A DNA stretch of 43,503 nt, from NCBI GenBank assembly GCA_031274425.1, contig JAISQE010000065.1:1-43503 (forward strand), in the 5' to 3' direction. The DNA comes from Synergistaceae bacterium (GTDB taxonomy: Bacteria > Synergistota > Synergistia > Synergistales > Aminobacteriaceae). Positions 15,489-24,632 of the stretch are shown in pieces (positions within the stretch are counted from its first letter, which is position 1; each line of letters opens with the position of its first letter). The position numbers and the translations under genes are program-made. Below the pieces are notes generated by a model that ran no database searches, was not told where the DNA came from, and saw nothing but the letters and a program-made list of their open reading frames with translations.

Positions 15489-16612
15489 TCGTCACGACGG
15501 TCGCATCGACTTTACGCGCGTTTCTGCTGCCCTACGCGCGGCATTTCAAAAAAATGAATTGGACTGTGGACGCCATGTCCAGCGGCGTTTCCGACTGCGA
15601 AGAATGCCGAAAAGCTTTCGACCGCTGTCATGAAATGTCTTTCAATCGGAACCCTATGAGCGTCAAAAACTTCGGAAGCGCCAACTCCAAGATACGGGAG
15701 ATCGTCGCGGCCGGAAAGTACGACATCGTCCACGTCCACACTCCGGTGGCGTCTTTCGTCACGCGCTTCGCTTTGCGCAAACGAACGTCGTTTCCCAATT
15801 CCCAAGCCTCGTGCCCGAAGATCGTCTACACCGCTCACGGGTTTCATTTTTACAAAGGCGGAAATCCCTTCAAAAACGCGGTTTTCGCGGCGCTGGAACG
15901 TCTGGCGGGGGACTGGACCGACCACGTCGTCACGATCAACAGAGAGGACCAGGAGGCCGCCTTGGCCTTCAAAATCGCGACGAAGGAACACCTGTCGCTG
16001 CTGCCCGGAATCGGCCTGGATTTTACGCGCTATTCGCCCGCCGCCGTCGAGATTGCCGACGTCAAAAAATTTCACGCGAACCTGAAACTCGAAAAGGGCG
16101 ACGAACTGTTCCTCATGGCCGCGGAGTTCATTCCCAGAAAACGACACAAAGACGCCCTCCACGCTTTGGCCAAGACGGGGAAAAAAAATTTCCACCTGGC
16201 CTTCGCCGGAACGGGACCGCTGGAGGAAGCGATGAAGCGGCTCGCCTCCAAACTGGGCATAGAGTCTCAAGTACATTTTTTAGGGGAAAGAACGGACGTG
16301 CCTCTCTTGATGCTTTCTTCCCGTGCCACAATTTTGCCCTCCGCGCAGGAAGGGCTGAGCCGCAGCGTCATGGAGTCGATCTGCCTCGGCATTCCCGTTC
16401 TCGGGGCCGATGCCCGCGGCATCCGAGAGCTGGTCTCCGCGCCGGGACGGGGCGCCCTTTTCCCCGCGGGCGACCCCGCCGCGCTCGCCGCCGCGATGAT
16501 TCTTTCGGTCGAAGACCCCAGCGCGGCGAAACCCGCGCCCGATCCGTTGTGGAGCATCGACCATCTTCTGGCCGAGCACGAAAAACTTTATCGAAAGCTG
16601 CTCGATCGGTAA
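15473..16612 (+). CDS. GT4-family glycosyltransferase
   Basis: Adds a sugar from a nucleotide-sugar donor to a lipid-linked glycan (cytoplasmic face). 379 aa, two Rossmann-like lobes. N-terminal acceptor lobe with VHVHTPVASFVTRFA and YTAHGFHFYKGG; C-terminal donor lobe with LMAAEFIPRKRHKDALHA, FAGTGPLEEAM and the EX7E motif in PSAQEGLSRSVMESICLG, followed by GADARGIREL. The beginning resembles PglA/WcaK-type enzymes that act right after a PglC step. ATG has AAGGAGA 8 nt upstream and overlaps the FkbH-like gene by 16 nt, so it is the last gene of the coupled locus. Confidence 0.9.
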   Translation: MPKLLIVTTVASTLRAFLLPYARHFKKMNWTVDAMSSGVSDCEECRKAFDRCHEMSFNRNPMSVKNFGSANSKIREIVAAGKYDIVHVHTPVASFVTRFALRKRTSFPNSQASCPKIVYTAHGFHFYKGGNPFKNAVFAALERLAGDWTDHVVTINREDQEAALAFKIATKEHLSLLPGIGLDFTRYSPAAVEIADVKKFHANLKLEKGDELFLMAAEFIPRKRHKDALHALAKTGKKNFHLAFAGTGPLEEAMKRLASKLGIESQVHFLGERTDVPLLMLSSRATILPSAQEGLSRSVMESICLGIPVLGADARGIRELVSAPGRGALFPAGDPAALAAAMILSVEDPSAAKPAPDPLWSIDHLLAEHEKLYRKLLDR

Positions 16613-16633
16613 GTTAATATTAAATTGCCTTAA

Positions 16634-18147
16634 TTATTTTGTCGCCGAGGCACCCGCGTTGTCCTTCAAATAGACGTCGTGGGCGCCTCCTTCGATGATG
16701 CTCAGCGAAGACACTTGGGTGATTTTGGCTTTTTTCTGAAACTCCGCCACCGTCAGAGCGCCGCAATTGCACATTGTGGAGCGGATCTTGTGCAGGGTGA
16801 CTCCCAGGTTGTCGTGCAGATTTCCCGCATACGGCACGTAGGAGTCGACGCCTTCCTCGAAAGAGAGCTCCCCGGCTGGGTCGCCCATATCGTACCTCTG
16901 CCAGTTTCGCGCCCGGAGCGATCCCTCGCCCCAGTATTCTTTCATGTAGTTTCCTCCCACGCTCACCTTGTTGCTCGGGCTCTCGTCGAACCGGGCGAAG
17001 TATCGGCCCAACATGCAAAAATCGCCGCCCATCGCCAGGGCCAAGACGATATGATAATCGTGCACGATGCCTCCGTCGGAGCATATCGGAACGTAAATTC
17101 CCGTCTTCTGGAAGTACTCGTCCCGCGCTTGAGCGACCTCGATGACGGCCGTCGCCTGTCCCCTTCCGATCCCTTTCGTCTCGCGCGTGATGCAAATAGA
17201 GCCTCCCCCGATGCCGACTTTGACGAAGTCGGCGCCGGCCTCGGCCAGAAAGAGAAAGCCCTCGCGATCCACGATGTTGCCCGCGCCGACCTTGACCGCG
17301 TCCCCGTAAGCGCCGCGGATGTACCGCAGCGTCGTCTTCTGCCATTCCGTAAAGCCCTCCGACGAGTCGATGCACAGAATATCCGCGCCCGCGCCGACCA
17401 GAGCCGGAACTCGCTCCCTGTAGTCCCGCGTATTGATGCCCGCGCCCACGACGTAGCGCTTGAAAGAATCCGTGAGCTCCAGAAGGTTTTCCTTGTTGGA
17501 AGTGTAATCTTTGCGGAAGACGAGGGCCACGAGGCGGCCCTCGTCGCTCAGTATGGGCAGAGTGTTCAGCTTATGGTCCCAGATGATGTTGTTGGCCTCC
17601 TTCAGGCTGGTGCCTTCCAGGGCGTAGATGATTTTGTCGATGGGGGTCATGAACATGTCGATGCGCGTGTTTCTGTCCATGCGGGTAACGCGGTAATCCC
17701 GTCCCGTCACGATGCCGATCAGCTTTCCGTTCTGGGTCCCGTCGTCGGTGACGGCGACCGTGGAGTGCCCCGTCCTGGCCTTGAGCTCCAGAATATCCGC
17801 GAGGGTTTGGTCCGGTCTGAGGTTCGAATCGCTGGTCACGAAGCCCGCCTTGTAGTCTTTCACCTTTTTGACCATGGACGCCTGGCGTTCGATGGGCTGA
17901 GAGGCGTAGACGAAGGAGATCCCCCCTTCTTTCGCCAGCGCGATCGCCATCCTGTCGTCCGATACGGACTGCATGACGGCCGACACCAGCGGGATGTTCA
18001 TGCACAGCGGCGCTTCCTCGCCCCGCTTGAACTTCGCGACGGGAGTTTTCAGGGACGTATTCGCAGGAATGCATTCGGACGAAGAATAACCTGGAACCAG
18101 CAGGTACTCGTTGAAGGTCCGAGAGGGTTCCGCATAATAATAGGCCA
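16634..18147 (-). CDS. guaB: IMP dehydrogenase, Tritrichomonas foetus-like type
   Basis: Oxidises IMP to XMP with NAD+, the committed step to guanine nucleotides. 504 aa. TIM barrel split by a CBS pair (about residues 105-220). The catalytic loop [20 protein letters not shown] has its Cys at residue 319, the same number as in the T. foetus enzyme, and the flap dyad region is ARNWQRYD. The start ([18 protein letters not shown]), length and tail ([22 protein letters not shown]) also follow that protozoan enzyme, by recall, far better than E. coli GuaB. ATG 18147 has AAGGAGG 7 nt upstream; a longer frame to 18277 lacks this support. It lies 11 nt after galK in one apparent operon, an odd partner for sugar genes. 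Confidence 0.93.
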
Positions 18148-18158
18148 TGGGGTCCTCC

Positions 18159-19334
18159 TTAATTTTTACTCGATCGTTGCAGTCTTTCCACCCGTCCTCC
18201 GCCGGTGGCGCGGCAAAGGATGACGTTGGGAATTTTGCCCGTTTGTTGACGATAATTTTGCGAAACGTAATCGGCAAAATCTTCCGCGTCGGCGTACAGC
18301 AAGGCCACGGCGCTGCCGCCGAAGCCTCCTCCGGTCATACGAGCCCCCAGACAGGAAGAATGGGCGCGCGCGATGGAGGTGATGGCGTCAAGCTCGAAAC
18401 AGGAGATCTCGAAGTCATATTGAAGACTGAAGTGGCTTTCGTTCATCAACTTGCCGAAAACGTCCGCGTTTCCCTCGCGCAGCGCCGCCGCCGCCGCGCG
18501 GGTACGCAGGTTCTCGGACAAAATATGACGGGCCCGGCGGAATAGGGTGTCGGGCAGGTCTTTTTTGTGGGCGTCCAGCATCTCCTGAGTGGCGTCCCGC
18601 AGCAGGGAAACGCCCAAAATCTTGCACACGGCCTCGCATTGTTCGCGCCGCTCGTTGTAGGCGGAAGAAGCCAGCGAATGACGCGTCGCCGTGTCCAAAA
18701 CCGCCGCGACCGTCCCCTCGGGCAGGTCGAAAAGCCGGTGTTCGAGATCGCGGCAATCAATCAGGAGCGCTTTGCCGGCCTGTCCCAGAGCGCATATCGT
18801 CTGATCCATAATACCGCACTTCACGCCGATCCATTCATTTTCCGCGCGTTGCCCCAGCGTCGCTATCTCGGTTTTTGGCAGGTCGAATCCGCCCAATTCC
18901 TCAAAAACCAGAAGCGCGGTCACCTCCAGCGCAGCCGACGAAGAAAGTCCGGCGCCCTGCGGCACATCGCCCATAAGCACGGCGTCAAACCCGGACAAGG
19001 GAAAGCCTTTTTGCTGCAATGCCCAAGCGCATCCCTTCACGTACTCGAACCAGGGATCTTGATCTTTTTTCAGCTCTTTATGAGCGTCGAATCGGCACTC
19101 CCTGTCATAATCGACGGAGTAGACGCGCACCACTCCGTCGATGCGGCCGCGCACCCCCATCCAGACGGCTCGGTCGATGGTCATGGGCAATACGAACCCT
19201 CCGTTGTAGTCGGTGTGCTCGCCGATCAGATTCACCCGGCCCGGAGTGCGGACAAAAAAATCTGGAGCCGCTTTGAAATGTTCGCGAAACGCGTCGACGA
19301 CCTCGTCTTGAGTTATGTTTTTTCTGTTTTTCAT
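18159..19334 (-). CDS. galK: galactokinase
   Basis: Phosphorylates galactose to galactose-1-phosphate in the Leloir pathway. 391 aa GHMP kinase. Substrate signature [20 protein letters not shown] near residue 29, ATP-binding [12 protein letters not shown] near residue 130, and the third GHMP motif [14 protein letters not shown] near the C-terminus. ATG has AAGGGAG about 10 nt upstream. It follows galT by 77 nt on the same strand. No galE is visible in the window, so epimerisation must be encoded elsewhere. Confidence 0.97.
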   Translation of the reverse strand: MKNRKNITQDEVVDAFREHFKAAPDFFVRTPGRVNLIGEHTDYNGGFVLPMTIDRAVWMGVRGRIDGVVRVYSVDYDRECRFDAHKELKKDQDPWFEYVKGCAWALQQKGFPLSGFDAVLMGDVPQGAGLSSSAALEVTALLVFEELGGFDLPKTEIATLGQRAENEWIGVKCGIMDQTICALGQAGKALLIDCRDLEHRLFDLPEGTVAAVLDTATRHSLASSAYNERREQCEAVCKILGVSLLRDATQEMLDAHKKDLPDTLFRRARHILSENLRTRAAAAALREGNADVFGKLMNESHFSLQYDFEISCFELDAITSIARAHSSCLGARMTGGGFGGSAVALLYADAEDFADYVSQNYRQQTGKIPNVILCRATGGGRVERLQRSSKN

Positions 19335-19411
19335 TAACTTTCAGCTCCCTTGACTCTGCTTATTTTACTTATTGCTTATTATAAAAAACCAAATGTGAAG
19401 AATTTTAGCGA

Positions 19412-20488
19412 TCACCGCGACGCCCCGCGTTCGTTAGCCGCCTGCTTATAGTGAACGATCGAGCAATCGCGCAAACGCGACGCGGCCTGCTCGGCCGTGA
19501 TGTCCCTTTGAGCCTCCGCTAACATTTCGTATCCGACCAGAAATTTGCGTATGGCCGCGGAACGCAAAAGAGGCGGATAAAAGTGCGCGTGCAACTGCCA
19601 GTGTCCGAAATCTCGTTTGGGCCGTCCGTGCCAGCCCATCGAATAGGGAAACGATATTTCGAACAGATTGTCGTAACGCGTCAGGATTTTTTTTAAAATT
19701 TCGGCCAACCCGTTTCTTTCGGAGTCCTCCAGTTCGGGCAGGCTTCCTAAAGCCCTCCTAGGCAGAAGCAGCAACTCGAACGGCCAAACCGCCCACCAGG
19801 GCGTCAAGGCGACCCAATCCTCGTTTTCCTCGACGACTCGCCGCCCTTCCTTCAATTCTTCCTTTAAGTAATCCATCAGTAGCGGGCGTCCGTGTTCGGC
19901 AAAATAACGCGCTTGCTCCGCGTCTTCTTTCGCCGGCTCGTTCGGCAAAAAAGAGCCCGCCCAAATTTGACCGTGAGGGTGTGGGTTGGAGCACCCCATC
20001 AGAGCGCCCTTGTTCTCGAAAATCTGTACCCATCGATACCGGGAGGAAAGCTCTTCGTACTGTCCCACCCAAAGGTCGACGACGCGGCGGATATCGGGCA
20101 GCTCCATTTCCGGCAGGGTCAAGTCGTGACGGGGCGAAAAGCAGATGACGCGGCACGTGCCGCCGGACGGCTCCGCTTGCAGAAGACCGCCTTCCGATTG
20201 CGGAGGACCGCCTTCATCGTCGAGAAGCCGAGGTTCGAACGGCGTCAAAGCCGCAAAATCGTTGGTAAAGACGAAGGTATGATCGTACGCGGGATTCTTC
20301 GCCCCTCCCGCTCGGTCGTTACCGGGGCAGAGGTAACATTGGGGGTCGTATGACGGGCGATCCTCGGGAGGAAGAGATTCCATCTTTCCCTGCCAAGGTC
20401 GTTGCGTTCTATGAGGCGACACCAACACCCACTCCCCTGTCAAGAGATTGAGGCGTCGGTGAGGCCTGTCCAAGAATCGAGCTTTCAT
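19412..20488 (-). CDS. galT: galactose-1-phosphate uridylyltransferase
   Basis: Swaps UMP between UDP-glucose and galactose-1-phosphate. 358 aa, class I type. Zinc-type CYLC pair at residues 51-54, and the active-site [10 protein letters not shown] with the nucleophilic His at 172; the C-terminal [11 protein letters not shown] carries further conserved His residues. An acidic, proline-rich loop around residues 90-111 is built from an in-frame 21-bp duplication (EGGPPQS / EGGLLQA) and looks like an expansion in a surface loop. ATG has GGAGG about 12 nt upstream. First gene of the apparent galT-galK-guaB operon. Confidence 0.96.
   Translation of the reverse strand: MKARFLDRPHRRLNLLTGEWVLVSPHRTQRPWQGKMESLPPEDRPSYDPQCYLCPGNDRAGGAKNPAYDHTFVFTNDFAALTPFEPRLLDDEGGPPQSEGGLLQAEPSGGTCRVICFSPRHDLTLPEMELPDIRRVVDLWVGQYEELSSRYRWVQIFENKGALMGCSNPHPHGQIWAGSFLPNEPAKEDAEQARYFAEHGRPLLMDYLKEELKEGRRVVEENEDWVALTPWWAVWPFELLLLPRRALGSLPELEDSERNGLAEILKKILTRYDNLFEISFPYSMGWHGRPKRDFGHWQLHAHFYPPLLRSAAIRKFLVGYEMLAEAQRDITAEQAASRLRDCSIVHYKQAANERGASR
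20161..20217 (-). repeat. 21-bp in-frame duplication in galT
   Basis: On the coding strand two 21-bp units, each beginning GAAGGCGGT and differing at a few positions, are followed by a partial third. They encode [14 protein letters not shown] and EPSGG. The stretch sits in a variable loop before the catalytic region. Confidence 0.6.
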
Positions 20489-20586
20489 GTTTAAAGTACG
20501 ACCTCCGCTTATATGTGCTAATTTTTATGCGCTAACTTCGACGCGTATTGCGTAAACCCAACAAAAATCCCCGTTTGGTTTCGACC

Positions 20587-20614
20587 ATTATAAACGAATC
20601 GGGAACGAATTCCC
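20587..20614 (-). promoter_or_regulatory. possible gal promoter element and operator
   Basis: On the minus strand a perfect TATAAT lies at 20592-20587, about 100 nt upstream of galT. The palindrome GGGAACGAATTCCC (20601-20614) occupies the -20 to -35 region, where a repressor would block the promoter. No good -35 hexamer is visible, so the promoter call is tentative. Confidence 0.35.
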
Positions 20615-20685
20615 TCTGCCTCAATACATTTTTTATGAAACGCGGTCTTTCCGCTGGCTTATAGGAGCGAGACACGCGAGCAAGA

Positions 20686-20713
20686 TTGACAATTCATGAA
20701 GAATCTTTACACT
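20686..20713 (+). promoter_or_regulatory. sigma-70 promoter of the TRAP operon
   Basis: Perfect TTGACA at 20686-20691, 16-nt spacer, TACACT at 20708-20713. Transcription would start near 20720, giving a leader of about 70 nt before the dctP ATG at 20789. This also rules out the in-frame ATG at 20696, which lies inside the promoter. Confidence 0.65.
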
Positions 20714-20788
20714 AACGGGATATCAATGCGAAATATCTGTTTACGGAAGAGATTTCGCGACAAACAAGACGAAGGGAAGTGGCTTTGT

Positions 20789-21832
20789 ATGGTGGGCAAG
20801 GTTTATAAGGTGTTTTTTTCGGTTCTCGTGGCTTGCGTGTGTTTTGCGGCATACGCGGCGGACGCGGCGACGGTGAAGATGTCTTTCACGGGACCGGCGG
20901 ACGCGAAAACCAACGCGCTTTACTACTTCGTGGAGCGATTCACGAAATACGCGGAGGAGGGCACGGAGGGGCGCGTGAAATTCGAGCTCTACCCTGACGG
21001 GCAGTTGGGCTCCGAACAGGAGCGGATGGAGCTTCTGATGAAGTCCGGGCTCAATCAGCCGGTGGCGGACATCGCCTCTTTCGCGGGCCTCGCCCCGGTG
21101 GTTCCTGAGCTTTACGCCTCGTCCGTTCCCTTCATGTTCAACAGCTACGAGGCGGCGCACTTGTTCTTCGACGGGAGCGAGTACTGGACAAAACTTCAGG
21201 GGCTTTTCGAGGAACGCGCGGGCGGGGTTTTGCTCGACGCGGTGGAGGAGGGCGGTTTTTTGGCCTTCACCAATTCGCAACGCGAACTCAAGAGTCCCTC
21301 GGATTTCAAGGGACTGAAGTTTCGCGGCATGGACGAGGGACAGCTCGCTATCTTCCAGGCCTTCGGCGCCAGCGGCACCCCCATTCCGTGGGGCGAACTC
21401 TACCTAGCGCTCAAGTCGGGCGTGGTCGAGGGGCAGATGAACCCGGCCATGTACATCATCATCGGCAGTCTGTACGAGGTGCAGAAGTACATGACCCTTG
21501 CCAATATCCAGTACTCCGACCAGTTTCTGGTGTTCAATGGAGACCTGTTCAAATCCTTCTCGCCGGAGGACCAGCAGGCCATTCGCGCCGCGGCCCGCAA
21601 GGCCAACAATGAGACGCGCGCCTGGATCGAGGTCGAGGACCTGAATCAAATCGAGCATCTCAAACAACAAGGAATGCAGGTTTACGCTCCGACAGCCGCG
21701 GAAATGGATCAATTCCGCTCCTTGGGGCAGCCCGGTTATATCGAGTGGTTGAAGAGTCGTGTTCCGCAGGAGTGGATCGACCTGGCGCTGAAGGAATCCG
21801 AGGCGGCCAACGAAAAGACGGCCTCCAAATAG
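20789..21832 (+). CDS. dctP: TRAP transporter solute-binding protein (DctP family)
   Basis: Periplasmic receptor that delivers a carboxylate-type ligand to the DctQM membrane pair. 347 aa from ATG 20789 (GAAGGGA 11 nt upstream), which gives a normal signal peptide (VYKVFFSVLVACVCFAAYA, cleavage before ADA). Family landmarks: KFELYPDGQLGSEQERMEL, then LKFRGMDEGQLAIFQAFGAS, and GELYLALKSGVVEGQMNP, where the ligand-contacting Arg of DctP proteins lies in the KFRG segment. The ligand is probably an organic acid such as a dicarboxylate or sugar acid; it cannot be named from sequence. It is 17 nt before dctQ. Confidence 0.93.
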   Translation: MVGKVYKVFFSVLVACVCFAAYAADAATVKMSFTGPADAKTNALYYFVERFTKYAEEGTEGRVKFELYPDGQLGSEQERMELLMKSGLNQPVADIASFAGLAPVVPELYASSVPFMFNSYEAAHLFFDGSEYWTKLQGLFEERAGGVLLDAVEEGGFLAFTNSQRELKSPSDFKGLKFRGMDEGQLAIFQAFGASGTPIPWGELYLALKSGVVEGQMNPAMYIIIGSLYEVQKYMTLANIQYSDQFLVFNGDLFKSFSPEDQQAIRAAARKANNETRAWIEVEDLNQIEHLKQQGMQVYAPTAAEMDQFRSLGQPGYIEWLKSRVPQEWIDLALKESEAANEKTASK

Positions 21833-21849
21833 GGGCTCTAAAATAGAGA

Positions 21850-22395
21850 ATGGCCGAAGGAGACAGGACGGCAAAAGGGACCGGCGCTCTTAAAGGGAGC
21901 GCCGCCTTTTGCCGTAATTTGGAGCTCGCAAGCGCGGTTATCGCGGTGTTCCTGCTGATCGTGAACATCGGGGACATCGTGTTGGGGATCGTCATGCGCT
22001 ATTGTTTCGCGCAGTCGATCATTTGGACGGAAGAGGTGGCTCGCTACTCTCTGGTGTGGCTGGCGATGCTGGGCGCGGCGGGGGCGTGCGCGCGGGGGGA
22101 TCAGATGGCGGTGGATTTTCTCGTCCCCCACTTCCCCCTGTGGCTCAGGTTCATCTCGCGGGTAACGCGCGTGGGAGTGCAGGTCTGCGTTTTGTGCGTT
22201 CTGATTTGGTTCGGAGTCCAAAATGTCGGGGGAACATGGCGGATGAAGACCATGGCTCTGGGCATACCGAAGGCGTTGCCTCTGATGGCCGTCCCCATAG
22301 GGATGTCCATGTTGCTGGCGCAGATCCTGGCGCAAGAGTGGCGCGACCGGACGAGGAGCGACGCCGAAAGCGAACGGGGAGGGAAGTCGTCATGA
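21850..22395 (+). CDS. dctQ: TRAP transporter small permease (DctQ)
   Basis: 181 aa inner-membrane subunit with four helices. The family motif TEEVARYSLVWLAMLGAAGA follows the second helix, and DQMAVDFLVPHFPLWLRF the third. A hydrophilic N-terminus of about 20 residues precedes the first helix. Its stop overlaps the dctM start (ATGA). Its N-terminal start is not backed by a strong Shine-Dalgarno site, but spacing after dctP supports it. Confidence 0.93.
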   Translation: MAEGDRTAKGTGALKGSAAFCRNLELASAVIAVFLLIVNIGDIVLGIVMRYCFAQSIIWTEEVARYSLVWLAMLGAAGACARGDQMAVDFLVPHFPLWLRFISRVTRVGVQVCVLCVLIWFGVQNVGGTWRMKTMALGIPKALPLMAVPIGMSMLLAQILAQEWRDRTRSDAESERGGKSS

Positions 22396-23684
22396 CCGGC
22401 TTTGCGTTTCTGGCTCTCTTTTTCTGCTTGATGCTTTTGGGGATACCTCTTTACGCGTCGCTGGTTTTCATCGGGTTGACGGGAATCCTCTATACAGGTG
22501 ATCTATCGCTTTTACGCATCATCCCTCAGCAATTTTTCGGAGGAATGGACGTGTTCACCCTCATGGCAATTCCCTTTTTCATCCTGACGGGCATCTTGAT
22601 GAACCATTCGGGGCTGACCGACCGGTTGATCGACTTCAGCCGCCTCATTGTCGGTTCCGTGCGCGGAGGGTTGGGCTACGTCAACGTCGTGGGCGGCATC
22701 ATCCTCGCGGGCGTGAACGGAAGCGCCGCGGCCGACGCGTCGGCCTTGGGGTCTATCCTCATTCCCGCGATGGAGAAAGAAGGGTTCCCCGGCGCTTACG
22801 CGGCGGGATTGACGGCGGGCAGTTCCCTCATCGGCCCCATCATTCCCCCCAGCATATTCATGATCATCTACGCATCCATGACCAACACGTCCATCGGAGG
22901 GATGTTCGCCGCGGGCGTGGTTCCGGGATTTGTTTTGGGAGCCGCCTTCATGACGCTCAACTGGATTTACGTCCGACGCTACAATATTCCCGCGACGGAT
23001 GTCGCGGCCGTAAGGTCTCAAAAAGGGGTCATCTTGAAGCGGTCTCTTCTGGCGTTGTTGGCCCCCGTCATCATCATCGGCGGGATCGTGACCGGCGTGG
23101 TGACCCCGACGGAGTCCGGGGCGCTCGCCGTAACCTACTGCGTTTTATGCGGGGTGTTCGTCACGCGCCGACTCGCGCCGCGTGTTCTGTGGGAGGCTCT
23201 CTACGAGACGGTGCGCCTTTCCAGCGCCATCTTTCTGATCATGGGCGCGGCCGCCGTGGTCGGTTGGCTGCTGAAATGGGAGCGCGTAACGCAGCAGTTC
23301 GGGCAGATCGTCACGGAAATGGGCCTGCTTGGACATCCGTGGACTCTCATGATGTTCTTGAGCTGCATCATCTTCCCTATCGGAATGTTTATGGAGGAGG
23401 TGGCCGTACTCACGCTGCTGACTCCGGTGTTCGCTCCGCTGGCGATAAAAGCGGGCATCGATCCTCTTCACTTCGGGATCGTGATGACGTTGAACGTCAC
23501 CATCGCGCTGATCACGCCGCCTGTGGGCGCCTGCAACTATATCGTCGCCGCGGTGGGACGAGTGCCTCTGGGAGATCTCTTCCGCGCCATTTGGCCCTTT
23601 ATCCTGACCGCCATGCTGGTGCTGTTTCTCGTTATCACGTTCCCCTTCCTGACCGTGACCCTCCCCCACTTGATGGGGTTTTGA
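22392..23684 (+). CDS. dctM: TRAP transporter large permease (DctM)
   Basis: 430 aa, the sodium-driven transport subunit. Multiple helices with DctM signatures: GGMDVFTLMAIPFFILTGIL, GVNGSAAADASALGSILIPAM, and PTESGALAV near the middle, mirrored by the second half (NVTIALITPPVGACNYIVA). ATG overlaps the dctQ stop; GGGAGGGAAG lies just upstream. With dctP and dctQ it completes a three-gene TRAP importer. No clear terminator was found in the 233-bp gap after it. Confidence 0.95.
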   Translation: MTGFAFLALFFCLMLLGIPLYASLVFIGLTGILYTGDLSLLRIIPQQFFGGMDVFTLMAIPFFILTGILMNHSGLTDRLIDFSRLIVGSVRGGLGYVNVVGGIILAGVNGSAAADASALGSILIPAMEKEGFPGAYAAGLTAGSSLIGPIIPPSIFMIIYASMTNTSIGGMFAAGVVPGFVLGAAFMTLNWIYVRRYNIPATDVAAVRSQKGVILKRSLLALLAPVIIIGGIVTGVVTPTESGALAVTYCVLCGVFVTRRLAPRVLWEALYETVRLSSAIFLIMGAAAVVGWLLKWERVTQQFGQIVTEMGLLGHPWTLMMFLSCIIFPIGMFMEEVAVLTLLTPVFAPLAIKAGIDPLHFGIVMTLNVTIALITPPVGACNYIVAAVGRVPLGDLFRAIWPFILTAMLVLFLVITFPFLTVTLPHLMGF

Positions 23685-23917
23685 GAATGCGCACGATCGC
23701 GGCGCATTGCGTCAAGGCGAAAAACGCGATCTTCGATAATCGACAGGGCTCAATGCCGCGGCTCTCTTTTGAAAAACCGAACGACCGGCATGACCGAGCC
23801 TCCTTTAAATTTCGAACGTCCTTTTAAACGTCATGTTATAATCGTGAAAAGCTCGTCTTTGCCAACGCGCCGTGTCTTCCGAAATTGTCGAGAAAGCGCG
23901 GCAACGAGTGAGGAAGG

Positions 23918-24598
23918 TTGTGTCGTTATTTGCCCTCGAACGATTGCTCTCATGCTTTTTGCAACAAAAACATCTTGCTGGTGCGTCATGGACGAACGGA
24001 TTGGAACGACTCTCATCGCTTTCAAGGACGCACCGACGTTCCCCTCAACGCCACAGGTCTCGCTCAAGCTAAAAAGGTAGCGGCGCGCTTGGCGGCGTGG
24101 CCGTTTGACGCCGTGTACACCAGCCCGATGGCGCGAGCCCGAGAGACGGCCGCGGCAATAGCCGCTTCGCGCGAGAAAGCGCCCGTGGTCATGGACGAAC
24201 TCACCGAGGTGAATTTCGGTTCGTGGGAGGGGCTCTTTTTCGAACATATTCGGGAGCAAAACGGAGACCGTCTTCAGGAATGGCTGGGGGACCCTTTCTT
24301 TAATATGCCGGAGGGGGCCGAGACGTGGGATTCCATCCGCCTCCGCGCCGAACGGGCGAGGGAGACCGTTTTTCGTTCTTCGAACAAGCGCGTCGTCATG
24401 GTTTCCCACGGGGGAACCATTAGGGCGCTGTTGTCGGTGTTGTTGGGTTTCGATCCGCACACCATATGGAACATCAAGATGTCCAACTGCGCTTTGAGCG
24501 GTATCGAAGTGCGGAAAACTCAATCATCCCTGGTTTTCTCCAACGACGCGCTCCATCTTGACGAAAGCCTGGAGGGAATACCGCTGTCTGTGTGGTAA
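23918..24598 (+). CDS. histidine phosphatase family protein
   Basis: 226 aa at most. Phosphoglycerate-mutase-fold phosphatase: LLVRHGRTDWN holds the phospho-accepting His, VYTSPMARARETAAAI the second basic site, and MVSHGGTIRALLSVLLG the distal His. Candidates are a broad phosphatase, CobC-like alpha-ribazole phosphatase or cofactor-dependent mutase; neighbours do not decide. The start is doubtful: the TTG at 23918 directly abuts GAGGAAGG, and a TTG at 23930 has that site at 12 nt. A TATAAT hexamer lies at 23837-23842. The sigma factor gene starts 34 nt after its stop. Confidence 0.85.
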   Translation: MCRYLPSNDCSHAFCNKNILLVRHGRTDWNDSHRFQGRTDVPLNATGLAQAKKVAARLAAWPFDAVYTSPMARARETAAAIAASREKAPVVMDELTEVNFGSWEGLFFEHIREQNGDRLQEWLGDPFFNMPEGAETWDSIRLRAERARETVFRSSNKRVVMVSHGGTIRALLSVLLGFDPHTIWNIKMSNCALSGIEVRKTQSSLVFSNDALHLDESLEGIPLSVW

Positions 24599-24632
24599 AA
24601 TTTCGAGACACGTCAGAGAGTGGGAAGATGGT

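Noticed and set aside
16679-18223. 514-codon plus-strand open frame
   Set aside because: Antisense shadow of the IMP dehydrogenase gene.
20696-20788. Longer N-terminus for the TRAP binding protein starting at 20696
   Set aside because: That ATG lies between the -35 and -10 of a good promoter, and the added residues would bury the signal peptide.
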